A stretch of 64,000 bases of DNA, taken from NCBI RefSeq assembly GCF_018139485.1, contig NZ_JAGSNF010000003.1, forward strand, positions 1-64,000. Reading direction: 5' to 3'. Under the pieces are notes generated by a model that saw only the letters and a list, made by a program, of their open reading frames with translations, did no database searches and was not told the DNA's origin. Source of the stretch: Phycicoccus avicenniae (lineage in GTDB: Bacteria; Actinomycetota; Actinomycetes; Actinomycetales; Dermatophilaceae). Position 1 is the first letter of the stretch. Each line of letters starts with the position of its first letter. The position numbers and the translations under genes were made by a program. Of this stretch, positions 36,875 to 47,974 are shown piece by piece.

Positions 36875-37831
36875 ATGCCGACGGCCGGCCGCCACGTGCT
36901 CCTCGTGAGCCATCCGACCCGTCGTGACGCCCAGGAGATCGCCGCCGCGGTCGCCACCCGGCTACTGTCGTCCGACATCGGGGTCATCGCCCCCCGGGCC
37001 GACCTCGCCGGCACGCCCCTGGCCGACGTCCCGGGCATCCGCCCGGTCGACGAGACCCGCCCCGACCTCGAGCCCGAGCTCGTCTGCGTCCTCGGCGGCG
37101 ACGGCACGATCCTGCGCGGCGCCGAGATCTCCAGGGGGTCCGACGCCCCGCTGCTCGGGGTCAACCTCGGCCACGTCGGTTTCCTCGCCGAGGCCGAGCG
37201 CGAGGACATCGACGCGACCGTCGAGCACATCTGTGCCCGCGACTACACCGTCGAGGAACGGATGACCCTCGACGTCCGCGCCCGGCAGGACGGTCGCGAG
37301 GTCTTCTCCTCGTGGGCCCTCAACGAGGCGACCGTCGAGAAGGCCGCGCGTGAGCGGATGCTCGAGCTCACCGTCGAGATCGACGGTCGCCCGCTGTCGA
37401 CGTGGGGCTGCGACGGCATCGTCATGGCGACGCCCACCGGGTCGACCGCCTACGCCTTCTCCGCGGGCGGCCCCGTCGTGTGGCCCGACGTCGAGTCGAT
37501 GCTCCTGGTCCCGATCAGCGCCCACGCCCTCTTCAACCGTCCCGTCGTCGTCGGGCCGCACTCGCACCTGGCCGTCCAGCTCCTGCCGCACAGCGAGGCC
37601 GAGGCCGTGCTCTGGTGCGACGGGCGTCGTGCCGTGACCCTCCCCCCGGGGTCGCAGGTCGAGGTCGACCGGTCGGCGCACCCCGTGCGTCTCGCCCGGC
37701 TCTCGACCGCGGTCTTCACCGACCGCCTCGTGCGCAAGTTCGACCTCCCCGTCCACGGCTGGCGGGGGAGTGCCCGCCGCGCCCGCGGTGACGCCGGGCC
37801 CCTCGGTGGCCCCGCGGGGGCCGACGCGTGA
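36875..37831 (+). CDS. nadK: NAD kinase
   Basis: About 318 residues; phosphorylates NAD to NADP. CVLGGDGTILRGAE is the GGDGT motif, ALNEATVEKA the NE motif, and ATPTGSTAYAFSAGGPVV the C-terminal diphosphate/NAD site. ATG 36875 is preferred because GGGAGG lies 6 bases before it; ATG 36869, overlapping the tlyA stop, would leave the Shine-Dalgarno sequence touching the start. The last 20 residues are Arg/Gly-rich and variable. Overlaps recN by 4 bases (GTGA). Confidence 0.95.
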   Translation: MPTAGRHVLLVSHPTRRDAQEIAAAVATRLLSSDIGVIAPRADLAGTPLADVPGIRPVDETRPDLEPELVCVLGGDGTILRGAEISRGSDAPLLGVNLGHVGFLAEAEREDIDATVEHICARDYTVEERMTLDVRARQDGREVFSSWALNEATVEKAARERMLELTVEIDGRPLSTWGCDGIVMATPTGSTAYAFSAGGPVVWPDVESMLLVPISAHALFNRPVVVGPHSHLAVQLLPHSEAEAVLWCDGRRAVTLPPGSQVEVDRSAHPVRLARLSTAVFTDRLVRKFDLPVHGWRGSARRARGDAGPLGGPAGADA

Positions 37832-39513
37832 TCGAGGAGATCCGGATCCGCGACCTCGGTGTCATCGACGAGGCCGTCCTGCCCCTCCACCCCGGGCTCA
37901 CCGTCCTCACCGGCGAGACCGGGGCGGGCAAGACGATGGTCGTCACCGGCCTCGGCCTGCTGCTCGGCGGTCGGGGCGACGCGGGTCTGGTCCGCACCGG
38001 CAGCCGGCGCACGGTCGTCGAGGGCCTGCTCACCCTCCCCGACGAGCACGCCGCGGTCCGGCGCGTCGACGAGGCCGGGGGCGACGTCGCGGACGGCCTC
38101 GTGCTCGTGCGCACCGTCCAGGCCGACGGCCGGTCCCGCGCCCACGTCGGCGGCCGCGCCGCACCGGTCGGGCTGCTCGGCGAGCTCGCCGAGCACCTCG
38201 TCGCCGTCCACGGCCAGGCGGACCAGTGGCGGCTGCGCCGGGGGGAGGAGCACCGCGAGGTGCTCGACGCGTTCGGCGGGGACGCCGTCGGCAGCGCGCT
38301 CGCCGCCTACCGCGACGTCCACGGACGGCTCACCACCGCCGAGCAGGACCTCGACGCGCTGCGGCAGCAGGCCGCCGAACGGGCCCGAGAGGCCGAGACC
38401 CTGCGGACCGGGCTCGAGCGGATCGAGGCCCTCGAGCCCCACGCGGGGGAGGACGAGGAGCTGCGCGCGGAGTCGGAGCGTCTCGGGCACGCGGAGGACC
38501 TGCGCGCCGCGGCCGGGGAGGCGCACGTGCTGCTGAGCGGTGACGAGGACCGCCCCGACGTCCCCGCCGTCCTCCAGGCGCTCGCGTCCGCCTCGGCCCG
38601 CATCGCCCAGGTCGGCGAGGCCGACCCCGTGCTCGCGGCGCTCGGGGGACGGGTCGACGAGCTGCGCTACCTCGCGGCCGACGTCGCGGCGGACCTCGGG
38701 TCCTACGTCGCCGACGTCGACGTCGACCCGGCCCGGCTCGACGGCGTCGAGCAGCGCCGGGCCGCCCTCACCGAGCTCGCCCGGCTCTACGGCCCGACGC
38801 TCGCCGACGTCCTCGCCTGGGCGGAGGACGGCGCGACGCGCGTCCTGGACCTCGAGGGCACCGGCGATCGCATCGACGCCCTCGCCGAGGAGGTCGGGAC
38901 GCTCACCACCGAGCGCGACGCGGCCGCCGTCCGGCTCACCGAGGCGCGCACCCGCGCGGCCGCGGACCTCGGCGGGCGGATCACCGAGGAGCTCGGCCAC
39001 CTCGCGATGGGGTCGGCGCGGGTGAGCGTCGCCGTCGAGGACTCCGGACGGTTCGGCGCCGACGGCCGCGACGTCGTCGAGGTGCGGCTCGCGTCCGGGC
39101 CGGGGACCCCCGCCCGGTCGGTGACCAAGGCCGCCTCGGGCGGTGAGCTGTCCCGCGTCATGCTCGCCATCGAGGTCGCGACGGCGGACGCGGGGACCTC
39201 CGTGCCGACGTTCGTCTTCGACGAGGTCGACGCCGGGGTCGGCGGGCGGGCCGCCGTCGACGTCGGCACCCGCCTCGCCGCCCTCGCCCGGCACGCCCAG
39301 GTCGTCGTCGTCACGCACCTGGCGCAGGTCGCGGCGGCGGCGGACCGCCACCTCGTCGTCGAGAAGTCCGACGACGGCAGCGTGACGCGCAGCATGGTGC
39401 ACGAGGTGACGGGGGAGGACCGCGTCGCCGAGCTCGCACGGATGCTCGGCGGGTCGGACACGCCGGCGGCCCTCGACCACGCCCGGGACCTGCTCACCCG
39501 CGCCCGAGCCTGA
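37828..39513 (+). CDS. recN: DNA repair protein RecN
   Basis: 561 residues, an SMC-like ATPase in double-strand-break repair. Walker A LTGETGAGKTMV near the N-terminus, long helical segments that form the coiled coil (about 150-380), then the ABC signature ASGGELSRVMLA and Walker B TFVFDEVDAGVGG. QADQWRL is the usual Q-loop region. It probably assembles at breaks with RecA. Co-transcribed with nadK and followed by steA after a 23-base gap. Confidence 0.96.
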   Translation: MIEEIRIRDLGVIDEAVLPLHPGLTVLTGETGAGKTMVVTGLGLLLGGRGDAGLVRTGSRRTVVEGLLTLPDEHAAVRRVDEAGGDVADGLVLVRTVQADGRSRAHVGGRAAPVGLLGELAEHLVAVHGQADQWRLRRGEEHREVLDAFGGDAVGSALAAYRDVHGRLTTAEQDLDALRQQAAERAREAETLRTGLERIEALEPHAGEDEELRAESERLGHAEDLRAAAGEAHVLLSGDEDRPDVPAVLQALASASARIAQVGEADPVLAALGGRVDELRYLAADVAADLGSYVADVDVDPARLDGVEQRRAALTELARLYGPTLADVLAWAEDGATRVLDLEGTGDRIDALAEEVGTLTTERDAAAVRLTEARTRAAADLGGRITEELGHLAMGSARVSVAVEDSGRFGADGRDVVEVRLASGPGTPARSVTKAASGGELSRVMLAIEVATADAGTSVPTFVFDEVDAGVGGRAAVDVGTRLAALARHAQVVVVTHLAQVAAAADRHLVVEKSDDGSVTRSMVHEVTGEDRVAELARMLGGSDTPAALDHARDLLTRARA

Positions 39514-39536
39514 GCGGGCATGGGACGATGGTGCGG

Positions 39537-40715
39537 ATGCCCAGACGACTCCTCTCGCGACGAGACCGTGACCCCGCGACCGGGGACGGCGGTCCGGCCC
39601 GCGTCGACCCCCGGACCAAGAACCTCACGAAGCGGCTGAAGCCCGGCGACGTCGCCGTCATCGACCACCAGGACATCGACCGGGTCAGCGCCGAGGCCCT
39701 CGTCGCGTGTCGCCCGACGGCCGTCGTCAACGCGGCGGCCTCGATCTCCGGGCGGTACCCCACGATCGGTCCCGAGATCATCGTCTCGGCCGGCATCCCG
39801 CTCCTGGACCGGGCGGGGCCTGCCGTCATGGGGCTCAAGGACGGCACGGCCGTACGGGTCCAGGGCGACGCCCTGCTGCGGGGTGAGGACACCGTCGCCG
39901 AGGGCACCCTGCTCACCGCGGACGCCGTCCAGGAGGCGATGACCGAGGCCCGGGCCGGGCTGTCCGCCGAGATCGAGGCGTTCGCCGAGAACACGATGGA
40001 CTACCTCCGCAAGGAGCGCGAGCTGCTCTTCGACGGGGTCGGGGTCCCCGACATCACGACCGACCTCGAGGGCCGGCACGTCCTCATCGTCGTGCGGGGG
40101 TACCACTACAAGGAGGACCTCGAGATCCTCCGCCCGTACATCCGTGAGTTCCGTCCCGTCCTCATCGGCGTCGACGGCGGGGCGGACGCCCTCATCGAGG
40201 CGCGGCACACCCCGGACCTCATCGTCGGCGACATGGACTCGGTGTCCGACGAGGCCCTGCGCAGCGGCGCCGAGATCGTCGTGCACGCCTACCGCAACGG
40301 CAGAGCGCCCGGCCTGGAGCGGGTCAAGGCCCTCGGGGTCGACCCGGTCGTCTTCCCCGCGACGGGCACGAGCGAGGACGTCGCCATGCTCCTCGCCGAC
40401 GACAAGGGGGCGACCCTCATCTGCGCGGTCGGCACCCACGTCACCCTCGTCGAGTTCCTCGACAAGGGGCGGTCCGGGATGGCGAGCACGTTCCTCACCC
40501 GGCTGCGGGTCGGCGGCAAGCTCGTCGACGCCAAGGGCGTCAGCCGCCTCTACCGCACCCGGATCTCCTCGTTCAGCGTCGGGCTCATGCTGCTCGGCGG
40601 GGTGCTGGCCCTCGGGGCCGCGCTGTGGGCCACGGCCGGCGGTCGCGCCGTGCTCGAGGTCCTCGGTGCCCGTATCGACGACCTGTGGACCGCCATCGGA
40701 GGGCTCTTCACGTGA
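39537..40715 (+). CDS. steA: SteA-like cytokinetic protein (thiamine pyrophosphokinase-like fold)
   Basis: About 392 residues. The central part resembles a degenerate thiamine pyrophosphokinase: RPVLIGVDGGADALIEARH, DLIVGDMDSVSDEAL, GTSEDVAMLLADDKGA. One membrane helix lies near the C-terminus (ISSFSVGLMLLGGVLALGAALW). In Corynebacterium, SteA and SteB form a complex at the septum that controls daughter-cell separation; the adjacent steB-like gene supports the same role here. ATG 39537 is chosen; ATG 39528 is in frame three codons earlier. Overlaps the next gene (GTGA). Confidence 0.85.
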   Translation: MPRRLLSRRDRDPATGDGGPARVDPRTKNLTKRLKPGDVAVIDHQDIDRVSAEALVACRPTAVVNAAASISGRYPTIGPEIIVSAGIPLLDRAGPAVMGLKDGTAVRVQGDALLRGEDTVAEGTLLTADAVQEAMTEARAGLSAEIEAFAENTMDYLRKERELLFDGVGVPDITTDLEGRHVLIVVRGYHYKEDLEILRPYIREFRPVLIGVDGGADALIEARHTPDLIVGDMDSVSDEALRSGAEIVVHAYRNGRAPGLERVKALGVDPVVFPATGTSEDVAMLLADDKGATLICAVGTHVTLVEFLDKGRSGMASTFLTRLRVGGKLVDAKGVSRLYRTRISSFSVGLMLLGGVLALGAALWATAGGRAVLEVLGARIDDLWTAIGGLFT

Positions 40716-41671
40716 TCGACTTCCGCTACCACATCGTGTCCATCGTCTCGATCTTCATCGCGCTCGCGGTGGGGATCGTGCTCGGTGCGGGACCGCTGCA
40801 GGGCGAGATCGGCTCGACCCTGCAGAGCGAGGTCGCGGGCCTGCGCGACGACAAGACCGCGCTCAACGAGGACCTCGACCGGGCCCGGGCCGAGCTCGAC
40901 CAGAGGGACGCCTACCTCGCCGCCGTGTCCGGGCGGGTGCTCCAGGGAGCGCTCGAGGGCCAGCGGGTCGCCCTCGTCGTGCTCCCCGGGGCCGACGGTG
41001 CCGTCAGCGAGTCCGTCGTCGAGGCCGTGGACTCCGCGGGTGGCCGGGTGACCTCGACGACCTCGGTCGCGAACGAGTGGGTGACCCAGGAGGCCGAGGC
41101 GGCCGCGTCCCGGGACGAGCTCGTCGCCGAGGTGGCGTCCGGCGCGGGCGTCGACCTCTCCTCGGGCGGGGACGGTCGTCCCGAGGACGTCCTCCTCTCC
41201 CGGTTGCTCACCCGCACCGCGACGCTGGGCGACCTCGGTCCCGACGACGGGGTCGCCGCCGAGGCGATGCAGCGCCTCGCCGAGGGCGGGGTCCTGTCCT
41301 TCGACGCCGACGAGTTCTCCCGCGCCGAGATGGCCGTCGTCGTCGGGGGCGCCGTGACCGACGGCACCGAGGAGGAGCAGCAGGCCGTCGCCGAGCGCTG
41401 GGCCGGGCTCGCGGACACGCTCCAGGTGGCCTCGCGGGGCGCCGTCGTCGCGTCCGACACGAGCGCGGAGGCGGAGGGGGTCTCGGTCGTCGCGACGGTG
41501 CGGGACGACGCCGACGCCGCCGACACGGTCTCGACCGTCGACGACGCGGGTGACCCGGCGGGGCTGGCGAGCGTCGTCTTCGCCCTCGTCGAGCAGGCCG
41601 GCGGAGGATCCGGCCACTACGGCGTCGGCCCGGGCGCGGACGCCCCGTTCGCCCCCGTCCCGGGGTCGTGA
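40712..41671 (+). CDS. steB: SteB / MctB-like membrane-anchored protein
   Basis: 319 residues. One N-terminal membrane helix (FRYHIVSIVSIFIALAVGIV) followed by a coiled coil (about 35-75, LQSEVAGLRDDKTALNEDLD) and an extracytoplasmic domain. This is the family annotated as copper transporter MctB in mycobacteria and as SteB next to SteA in corynebacteria; the single helix argues against a true channel. Its position between steA and murJ favours a cell-division role. Confidence 0.82.
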   Translation: MIDFRYHIVSIVSIFIALAVGIVLGAGPLQGEIGSTLQSEVAGLRDDKTALNEDLDRARAELDQRDAYLAAVSGRVLQGALEGQRVALVVLPGADGAVSESVVEAVDSAGGRVTSTTSVANEWVTQEAEAAASRDELVAEVASGAGVDLSSGGDGRPEDVLLSRLLTRTATLGDLGPDDGVAAEAMQRLAEGGVLSFDADEFSRAEMAVVVGGAVTDGTEEEQQAVAERWAGLADTLQVASRGAVVASDTSAEAEGVSVVATVRDDADAADTVSTVDDAGDPAGLASVVFALVEQAGGGSGHYGVGPGADAPFAPVPGS

Positions 41672-42477
41672 GCGGCGGGCGCGCCCTCGTCGCGGGTGCC
41701 GTGGCCGCAGCCGCGGCCGGCGTGGGCGGACGGCTCCTCGTGCGCACGGTCCGCTCCGACCGCTGGCGCCGGACGAACCACGCCGGCGACCCAGTGACCC
41801 TCCTCGAGGGCCCGGCCCTCGTCGCCGGGGCCGTGCTCGGCAGCGTCGTCGCGGGTCCGGCAGGGGTCGTCGCCGCGGCCGGGGCCGGGGCCCTCGGCGC
41901 GCTCGACGACCTGGCGGGCGACGGGTCGTCCAAGGGGCTCCGGGGCCACCTCGGCGCCCTCGCGCGTGGTGAGGTGACGACCGGGGCGGTCAAGGTCCTG
42001 GGGATCGGCGTCACCGGGCTCCTCGCCGCCGCCGTGGCCGACCGGCGACGGGCCGACCGCACGACCGCGGACCTCCTCGCCGCCGCCGGGGTCGTCGCCG
42101 GCAGCGCCAACCTCGCCAACCTCCTCGACCTGCGGCCGGGGCGCGCCCTCAAGGTCACCGTCGCCGCGGCCCTGCCCCTGGCACTCACCGGACCGGGCCC
42201 CGGCCGGGCGCCGGCGGCCGCCGCCGTCGGCGCCTCGCTGGGGGTCCTGCCGGACGACCTCGCCGGCCGTTCCATGCTCGGCGACACCGGGGCCAACGCC
42301 GCGGGGGCGCTCGTCGGGCTCGCGCTCGTGGAGCGGACCGGCCGGTCGGGGCGCCTGGCCGCCCTCGCGGTGCTCGTCGCCCTCACGCTGGCCTCGGAGC
42401 GGGTGAGCTTCACGGCGGTCATCGAGTCCACCCCCGGGCTGCGCGAGGTCGACGCGTGGGGACGGTCCGCCCGATGA
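41668..42477 (+). CDS. MraY/WecA-like membrane protein (glycosyltransferase family 4 type)
   Basis: 269 residues, strongly hydrophobic. It keeps parts of the polyprenyl-phosphate phospho-sugar transferase pattern: RTNHAGDPVTLLEG, GALDDLAGDGSSKGLRGHL with the DD pair, ANLANLLDLRPGRALK, and MLGDTGANAAGA. It is shorter than MraY (about 360 residues) and several segments are simplified to Ala/Gly, so activity is uncertain. It is placed between steB and the lipid II flippase gene, which suggests a lipid-linked sugar step or a regulatory remnant. Confidence 0.75.
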   Translation: MSGGRALVAGAVAAAAAGVGGRLLVRTVRSDRWRRTNHAGDPVTLLEGPALVAGAVLGSVVAGPAGVVAAAGAGALGALDDLAGDGSSKGLRGHLGALARGEVTTGAVKVLGIGVTGLLAAAVADRRRADRTTADLLAAAGVVAGSANLANLLDLRPGRALKVTVAAALPLALTGPGPGRAPAAAAVGASLGVLPDDLAGRSMLGDTGANAAGALVGLALVERTGRSGRLAALAVLVALTLASERVSFTAVIESTPGLREVDAWGRSAR

Positions 42478-44102
42478 CGCGGCGCCAGGTCGCGACGGGG
42501 ATCGCGGGGGCGGCCGGCCTCATCGCCGCCGTCACCCTGCTCGCGCGGCTCGCGGGCTTCGCCCGCTACCTCGTCTTCGCCGACTCGGTCCGCAGCGGTG
42601 GGGTCGGCGAGATCTACCAGCGGGTCAACGCCCTGCCCAACGTCGTCTTCGAGGTCGCGGCCGGCGGCACCCTGGCCGCCGTCGCGGTCCCGCTCATCGC
42701 CCACCGCATCGGCAGTGGCGAACGGGAGCGGGCCGACGAGGCCGCCTCCGTGCTGCTCACGTGGGTGCTCGTCGTCCTCGTGCCGCTCGGGGCCCTCCTC
42801 GCGCTGCTCGCGCGCCCCGTCTCGAGCCTCCTCGTCACCGGGGACGACGCGCAGGCCCTCGGCGTCGCGGTCCGACTCCTGCGGATCTTCGCGGTCCAGG
42901 TGCCGCTCTACGGGGTGGGGATCATCCTCACCGGCCTGCTCCACGCCCACCGCCGGTTCCTCACGGCGGCGCTCACCCCGCTGCTGTCCTCGGTCGTCGT
43001 CCTCGCGACCTACCTCTGGTACGGGGCGGTCGTCGACGGCGAGACGGCCCCCGGCCTCGTCCCGGACGCCGCGGTGTCGGTCCTGGCCTGGGGCACGACC
43101 CTCGGGGTGCTCGTGCTGTCCCTGCCGCTCCTCGGTCCCGCCCTCGCGACCGGGTGGCGCTGGCGCCCGGCCTTCCGGCTGCCCCCGGAGGACGTGCGCA
43201 GGGTCCGCTCCCTCGCCGTCGCCGGCGCGATGGCCCTCGCCGCCCAGCAGGCGGCCGTCCTCGTCACCGTGTGGCTCTCCGGCGCCGCGGGCGGGGACGG
43301 GGTCTTCACCGTCTACACCTACGTCCAGGCCGTGTACCTCCTGCCGTACGCGATCCTCGCCGTCCCCGTCGCGCAGAGCGCCTTCCCGGACCTCGCGACC
43401 CGGACCGGCGCGGGCGAGGACGCGAGCGAGACGCTGTCCCGCGCGCTGCGGGCCGTCCTCGCGCTCACCGGCGTGGCCGCGGGGGTGCTCATCGCGGCGG
43501 CGCCGGCGCTCGGCGCCTTCTTCCGCGTCCTCGACGCCCGGGACGGGGTGTCGTCCTCGCCCGAGGCGCTCGCCGCGATGCCCACCGCGGTCATCGCCTA
43601 CGCCCCCGGGGTCGTCGGGTTCGGGCTCGTCGCGCTGCTCACGCGCGCGCTGTACGTCCGAGGTCGCCCCGTCGACGCCGGCAGCGCCACCGCCCTCGGC
43701 TGGGGGATCGCGGCGGGGCTCCCGCTTCTCCTCCTCGCCGGAGGCGCCGGTCCCGCGCTCACCCTGTGGACCCTCGGGGTGTCCTCGACGCTGGGGATGA
43801 CCGTCGCGGGCCTGTCGCTCGGCCTGCTGGTCCGCCGCGCCTGGGGGCCCGCGGCCGTCGCCGGGACCGGGCGCACCGTCGGCACCGTCGTCGTCGTCCT
43901 CGCCGTCGAGTGGGTCGTCGGCGACCTCGTGACCCACGGGCGCTCGATGGAGTCCCTGCCCGAGGCGCTGGGCGTCGGCGTCGCCGCCGGGGCCGCGGCG
44001 CTCCTCTCCGGGGTCCTCGTGCTCTTCGTCGGCGACCGGTCGATGATGCGGGAGATCCGGGCCCGCGGACGGTCCCGGCGCCGGGCGGGCTCAGCCCGAT
44101 GA
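42474..44102 (+). CDS. murJ: Lipid II flippase MurJ
   Basis: 542 residues with about 14 hydrophobic segments, MOP superfamily. Early motifs GFARYLVFADSVRSGGVGEIYQ and NALPNVVFEVAAGGTLAAVAVP are characteristic of MurJ/MviN. It moves lipid II across the membrane for peptidoglycan synthesis. No C-terminal kinase-like domain of the mycobacterial MviN type is present. ATG 42474 overlaps the previous stop (ATGA) and the next gene begins in its own stop (ATGA). Confidence 0.93.
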   Translation: MTRRQVATGIAGAAGLIAAVTLLARLAGFARYLVFADSVRSGGVGEIYQRVNALPNVVFEVAAGGTLAAVAVPLIAHRIGSGERERADEAASVLLTWVLVVLVPLGALLALLARPVSSLLVTGDDAQALGVAVRLLRIFAVQVPLYGVGIILTGLLHAHRRFLTAALTPLLSSVVVLATYLWYGAVVDGETAPGLVPDAAVSVLAWGTTLGVLVLSLPLLGPALATGWRWRPAFRLPPEDVRRVRSLAVAGAMALAAQQAAVLVTVWLSGAAGGDGVFTVYTYVQAVYLLPYAILAVPVAQSAFPDLATRTGAGEDASETLSRALRAVLALTGVAAGVLIAAAPALGAFFRVLDARDGVSSSPEALAAMPTAVIAYAPGVVGFGLVALLTRALYVRGRPVDAGSATALGWGIAAGLPLLLLAGGAGPALTLWTLGVSSTLGMTVAGLSLGLLVRRAWGPAAVAGTGRTVGTVVVVLAVEWVVGDLVTHGRSMESLPEALGVGVAAGAAALLSGVLVLFVGDRSMMREIRARGRSRRRAGSAR

Positions 44103-45202
44103 GGGTCCTCGTCGTCCTCGGGACGAGCGCCGGCGGCGTCGGGACGCACGTGCGCGGTCTCGTCCGCCGGGTCGCCGACGCCGGGCACCACGTCGTCGTC
44201 GCCTGCCCCCGGGAGGTCGAGCGCACCTTCGGCCTCGGCCGCTGGGCGCACGTCGTGCCGCTCGAGACCTCCGACCGGCCGCACCCGGTGCGCGACGCGC
44301 GCGCGGTCCGCGAGATCGCCTCCCTCTCCCGGGGGGCCGACGTCGTCCACGCCCACGGCCTGCGCGCGGGAGCGCTCGCCGGCCTGGCCCTCGTCCGCTC
44401 GTCCGCGCCGCTCGTCACGACCCTGCACAACGCCCCTCCCGGGGGCCGCGCGACGGCCGCCGTCTACGCCGCCCTCGAGCGGGTCGTCGCCGCCCGCAGC
44501 GATCTCGTGCTCGGGGTGTCGGCCGACCTCGTCGAGCGGATGCGGGCCCTCGGCGCCCGGCGGGCGCGGCTCGCCGTCGTCCCGGCGCCACCCCCGCGGG
44601 CCCCGGCACGGGACCGGCACGAGGTCCACGCCGAGCTGGGCATCGGGAGCCGGACCGCCCTCGTCGTCGTCGTCGCCCGTCTCGCGGAGCAGAAGGGTCT
44701 CGACGTCCTCCTCGACGCGCACCGCGAGCTGCGCGGGGTCGACCTGCTCACCGTCGTCGCCGGCGACGGCCCGCTGCACGACCGGCTGCGGCGCCGGATC
44801 CACGAGGAGGACCTGCCCGTCCGCCTCCTCGGCCGCCGCGACGACGTGCCGGACCTGCTCGCCGCCGCGGACGCGGTCGTCTCCAGCGCGCTCTGGGAGG
44901 GCCAGCCCGTGGGCCTCCAGGAGGCGCTGCACGCGGGGGCGGCGATCGTCGCCACCGAGGTCGGTGGGACGGCCGCCGTCGTCGGGGACGCGGCGCTCCT
45001 CGTGCCCGGCGGGGACCCGGTGTCGCTCGCCCGCGGGATCCGCGACATCGTCCTCCACGGCGTGGTCCGTGACGACCTGCGCTCCAAGGCCGTCGAGCGG
45101 GCCGACCGGCTGCCGGACGAGGACGACGCGCTCGCCGACGTCCTCGAGGCGTACGCGTCGGTCGGTGCCGGTGCGTCGCCCGACGGGCGGTCCACCGGAT
45201 GA
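44099..45202 (+). CDS. Family 4 glycosyltransferase
   Basis: 367 residues, GT-B fold. The N-terminal glycine-rich loop [17 protein letters not shown] and [12 protein letters not shown] bind the acceptor side; the donor site includes [20 protein letters not shown] and the E-x7-E region [20 protein letters not shown]. Retaining transfer from a nucleotide sugar, probably to a cell-envelope glycolipid, given murJ upstream. Overlaps murJ by 4 bases. The substrate is not known. Confidence 0.88.
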   Translation: MRVLVVLGTSAGGVGTHVRGLVRRVADAGHHVVVACPREVERTFGLGRWAHVVPLETSDRPHPVRDARAVREIASLSRGADVVHAHGLRAGALAGLALVRSSAPLVTTLHNAPPGGRATAAVYAALERVVAARSDLVLGVSADLVERMRALGARRARLAVVPAPPPRAPARDRHEVHAELGIGSRTALVVVVARLAEQKGLDVLLDAHRELRGVDLLTVVAGDGPLHDRLRRRIHEEDLPVRLLGRRDDVPDLLAAADAVVSSALWEGQPVGLQEALHAGAAIVATEVGGTAAVVGDAALLVPGGDPVSLARGIRDIVLHGVVRDDLRSKAVERADRLPDEDDALADVLEAYASVGAGASPDGRSTG

Positions 45203-45204
45203 CG

Positions 45205-45210
45205 TATCGT
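45205..45210 (+). promoter_or_regulatory. -10 element of the leaderless pyrG promoter
   Basis: TATCGT, 8 bases before the GTG of pyrG (45219), with no Shine-Dalgarno sequence between. It sits immediately after the stop of the glycosyltransferase gene, so pyrG can be transcribed independently of the long upstream chain. Confidence 0.6.
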
Positions 45211-45218
45211 TGAAGCCC

Positions 45219-46923
<1,705 letters not shown>

Positions 46924-46931
<8 letters not shown>

Positions 46932-47568
46932 CCCGGAGCCGCTCGAGGACCGGCTGGGACGACGACCGGTCCTGGAGTCCCGGCTGGCGTTCGAGGGCCG
47001 GGTCTGGGACGTGCGCCGGGAGCGGGTCGACCTCGGCCCCGCGGGCGTCGTGACGCGCGACTTCGTCGACCACACCGGCGCGGTGGCCGTCCTCGCGCTC
47101 GACGCCCAGGACCGGGCCGTCGTCATCCAGCAGTACCGCCACCCCGTGGGCGCCGCCGACTGGGAGATCCCGGCCGGACTCCTCGACGTCGACGGCGAGC
47201 CCCCGCACCTCACGGCGGCCCGTGAGCTGGCCGAGGAGGCCGACCTGCGCGCCGGCCGGTGGTCCGTCCTCGTCGACCACTGGTCCTCGCCCGGCGGCTC
47301 GAGCGAGAGCCTGCGGACCTACCTCGCGCGGGACCTCACCGAGGTGCCCGAGGAGGAGCGTCACGAGCGGCACGGCGAGGAGCTCGGGATGCCGACGCGC
47401 CGCGTCCCCCTCGGCGAGCTCGTCGACGGGGTCCTCGAGGGCCGGCTGCACAGCCCGACCCTCGTCATCGCCGTCCTCGCCGCGGACGCCCTCCGCCGCC
47501 GTGACTGGGTGGGGCTGCGCCCCGTCGACTCCCCGTGGCCGCAGCGGAGCCCCGGTCGTGGCCGCTGA
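46924..47568 (+). CDS. Nudix hydrolase, ADP-ribose pyrophosphatase type
   Basis: About 214 residues. The Nudix box is visible as [20 protein letters not shown] followed by EADL, preceded by [17 protein letters not shown], which is typical of ADP-ribose diphosphatases (YqkG/NudF-like). It hydrolyses ADP-ribose or similar nucleoside diphosphate sugars. GTG 46924 overlaps the pyrG stop by 8 bases. Co-transcribed with pyrG; nucleotide housekeeping fits the neighbourhood. Confidence 0.9.
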
Positions 47569-47956
47569 GCCCTGCCCGTGCGGCGGTGCCCCGGTGGGTG
47601 CGTCCTACGACGCCTGCTGCGGGCCGTACGTCTCGGGCGCCGCATGGGCCCCGACCGCGGAGGCGCTCATGCGCTCGCGGTACACCGCCTACGACCGCGG
47701 GGCCGGCGACCACCTCTTCCGGACCTGGCACCCGCGGACCCGCCCTGCGGACCCCGACCCGGACGACCGCGTCCGCTGGGTGGGGCTGCGGGTCGAGGCG
47801 ACCGAGGACGGCGGCGCCGACGACGACACCGGGGTCGTGGAGTTCCGCGCCCAGTGGGTGAGCGCCGACGACGGTCCCACGCGCCGGGGAGAGCTGCACG
47901 AGCGCAGCGTCTTCACGCGGCGGGCCGGCCGCTGGATGTACCTCGCCCCGGAGTGA
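47558..47956 (+). CDS. YchJ-like protein with a SEC-C zinc motif
   Basis: 132 residues. The N-terminal SEC-C motif PCPCGGAPVGASYDACCGPY supplies Cys ligands for zinc. It is followed by a cystatin-like/NTF2-type fold (APTAEALMRSRYTAYDRGAG, HLFRTWHPRTRP, ELHERSVFTRRAGRWMYLAP). UPF0225/YchJ family; function unknown. GTG 47558 overlaps the Nudix gene by 11 bases. Last gene of the plus-strand chain; it converges on the lipoprotein gene with an 18-base gap. Confidence 0.87.
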   Translation: MAAEPCPCGGAPVGASYDACCGPYVSGAAWAPTAEALMRSRYTAYDRGAGDHLFRTWHPRTRPADPDPDDRVRWVGLRVEATEDGGADDDTGVVEFRAQWVSADDGPTRRGELHERSVFTRRAGRWMYLAPE

Positions 47957-47974
47957 CGGCCCCGGCCGTCCCGG

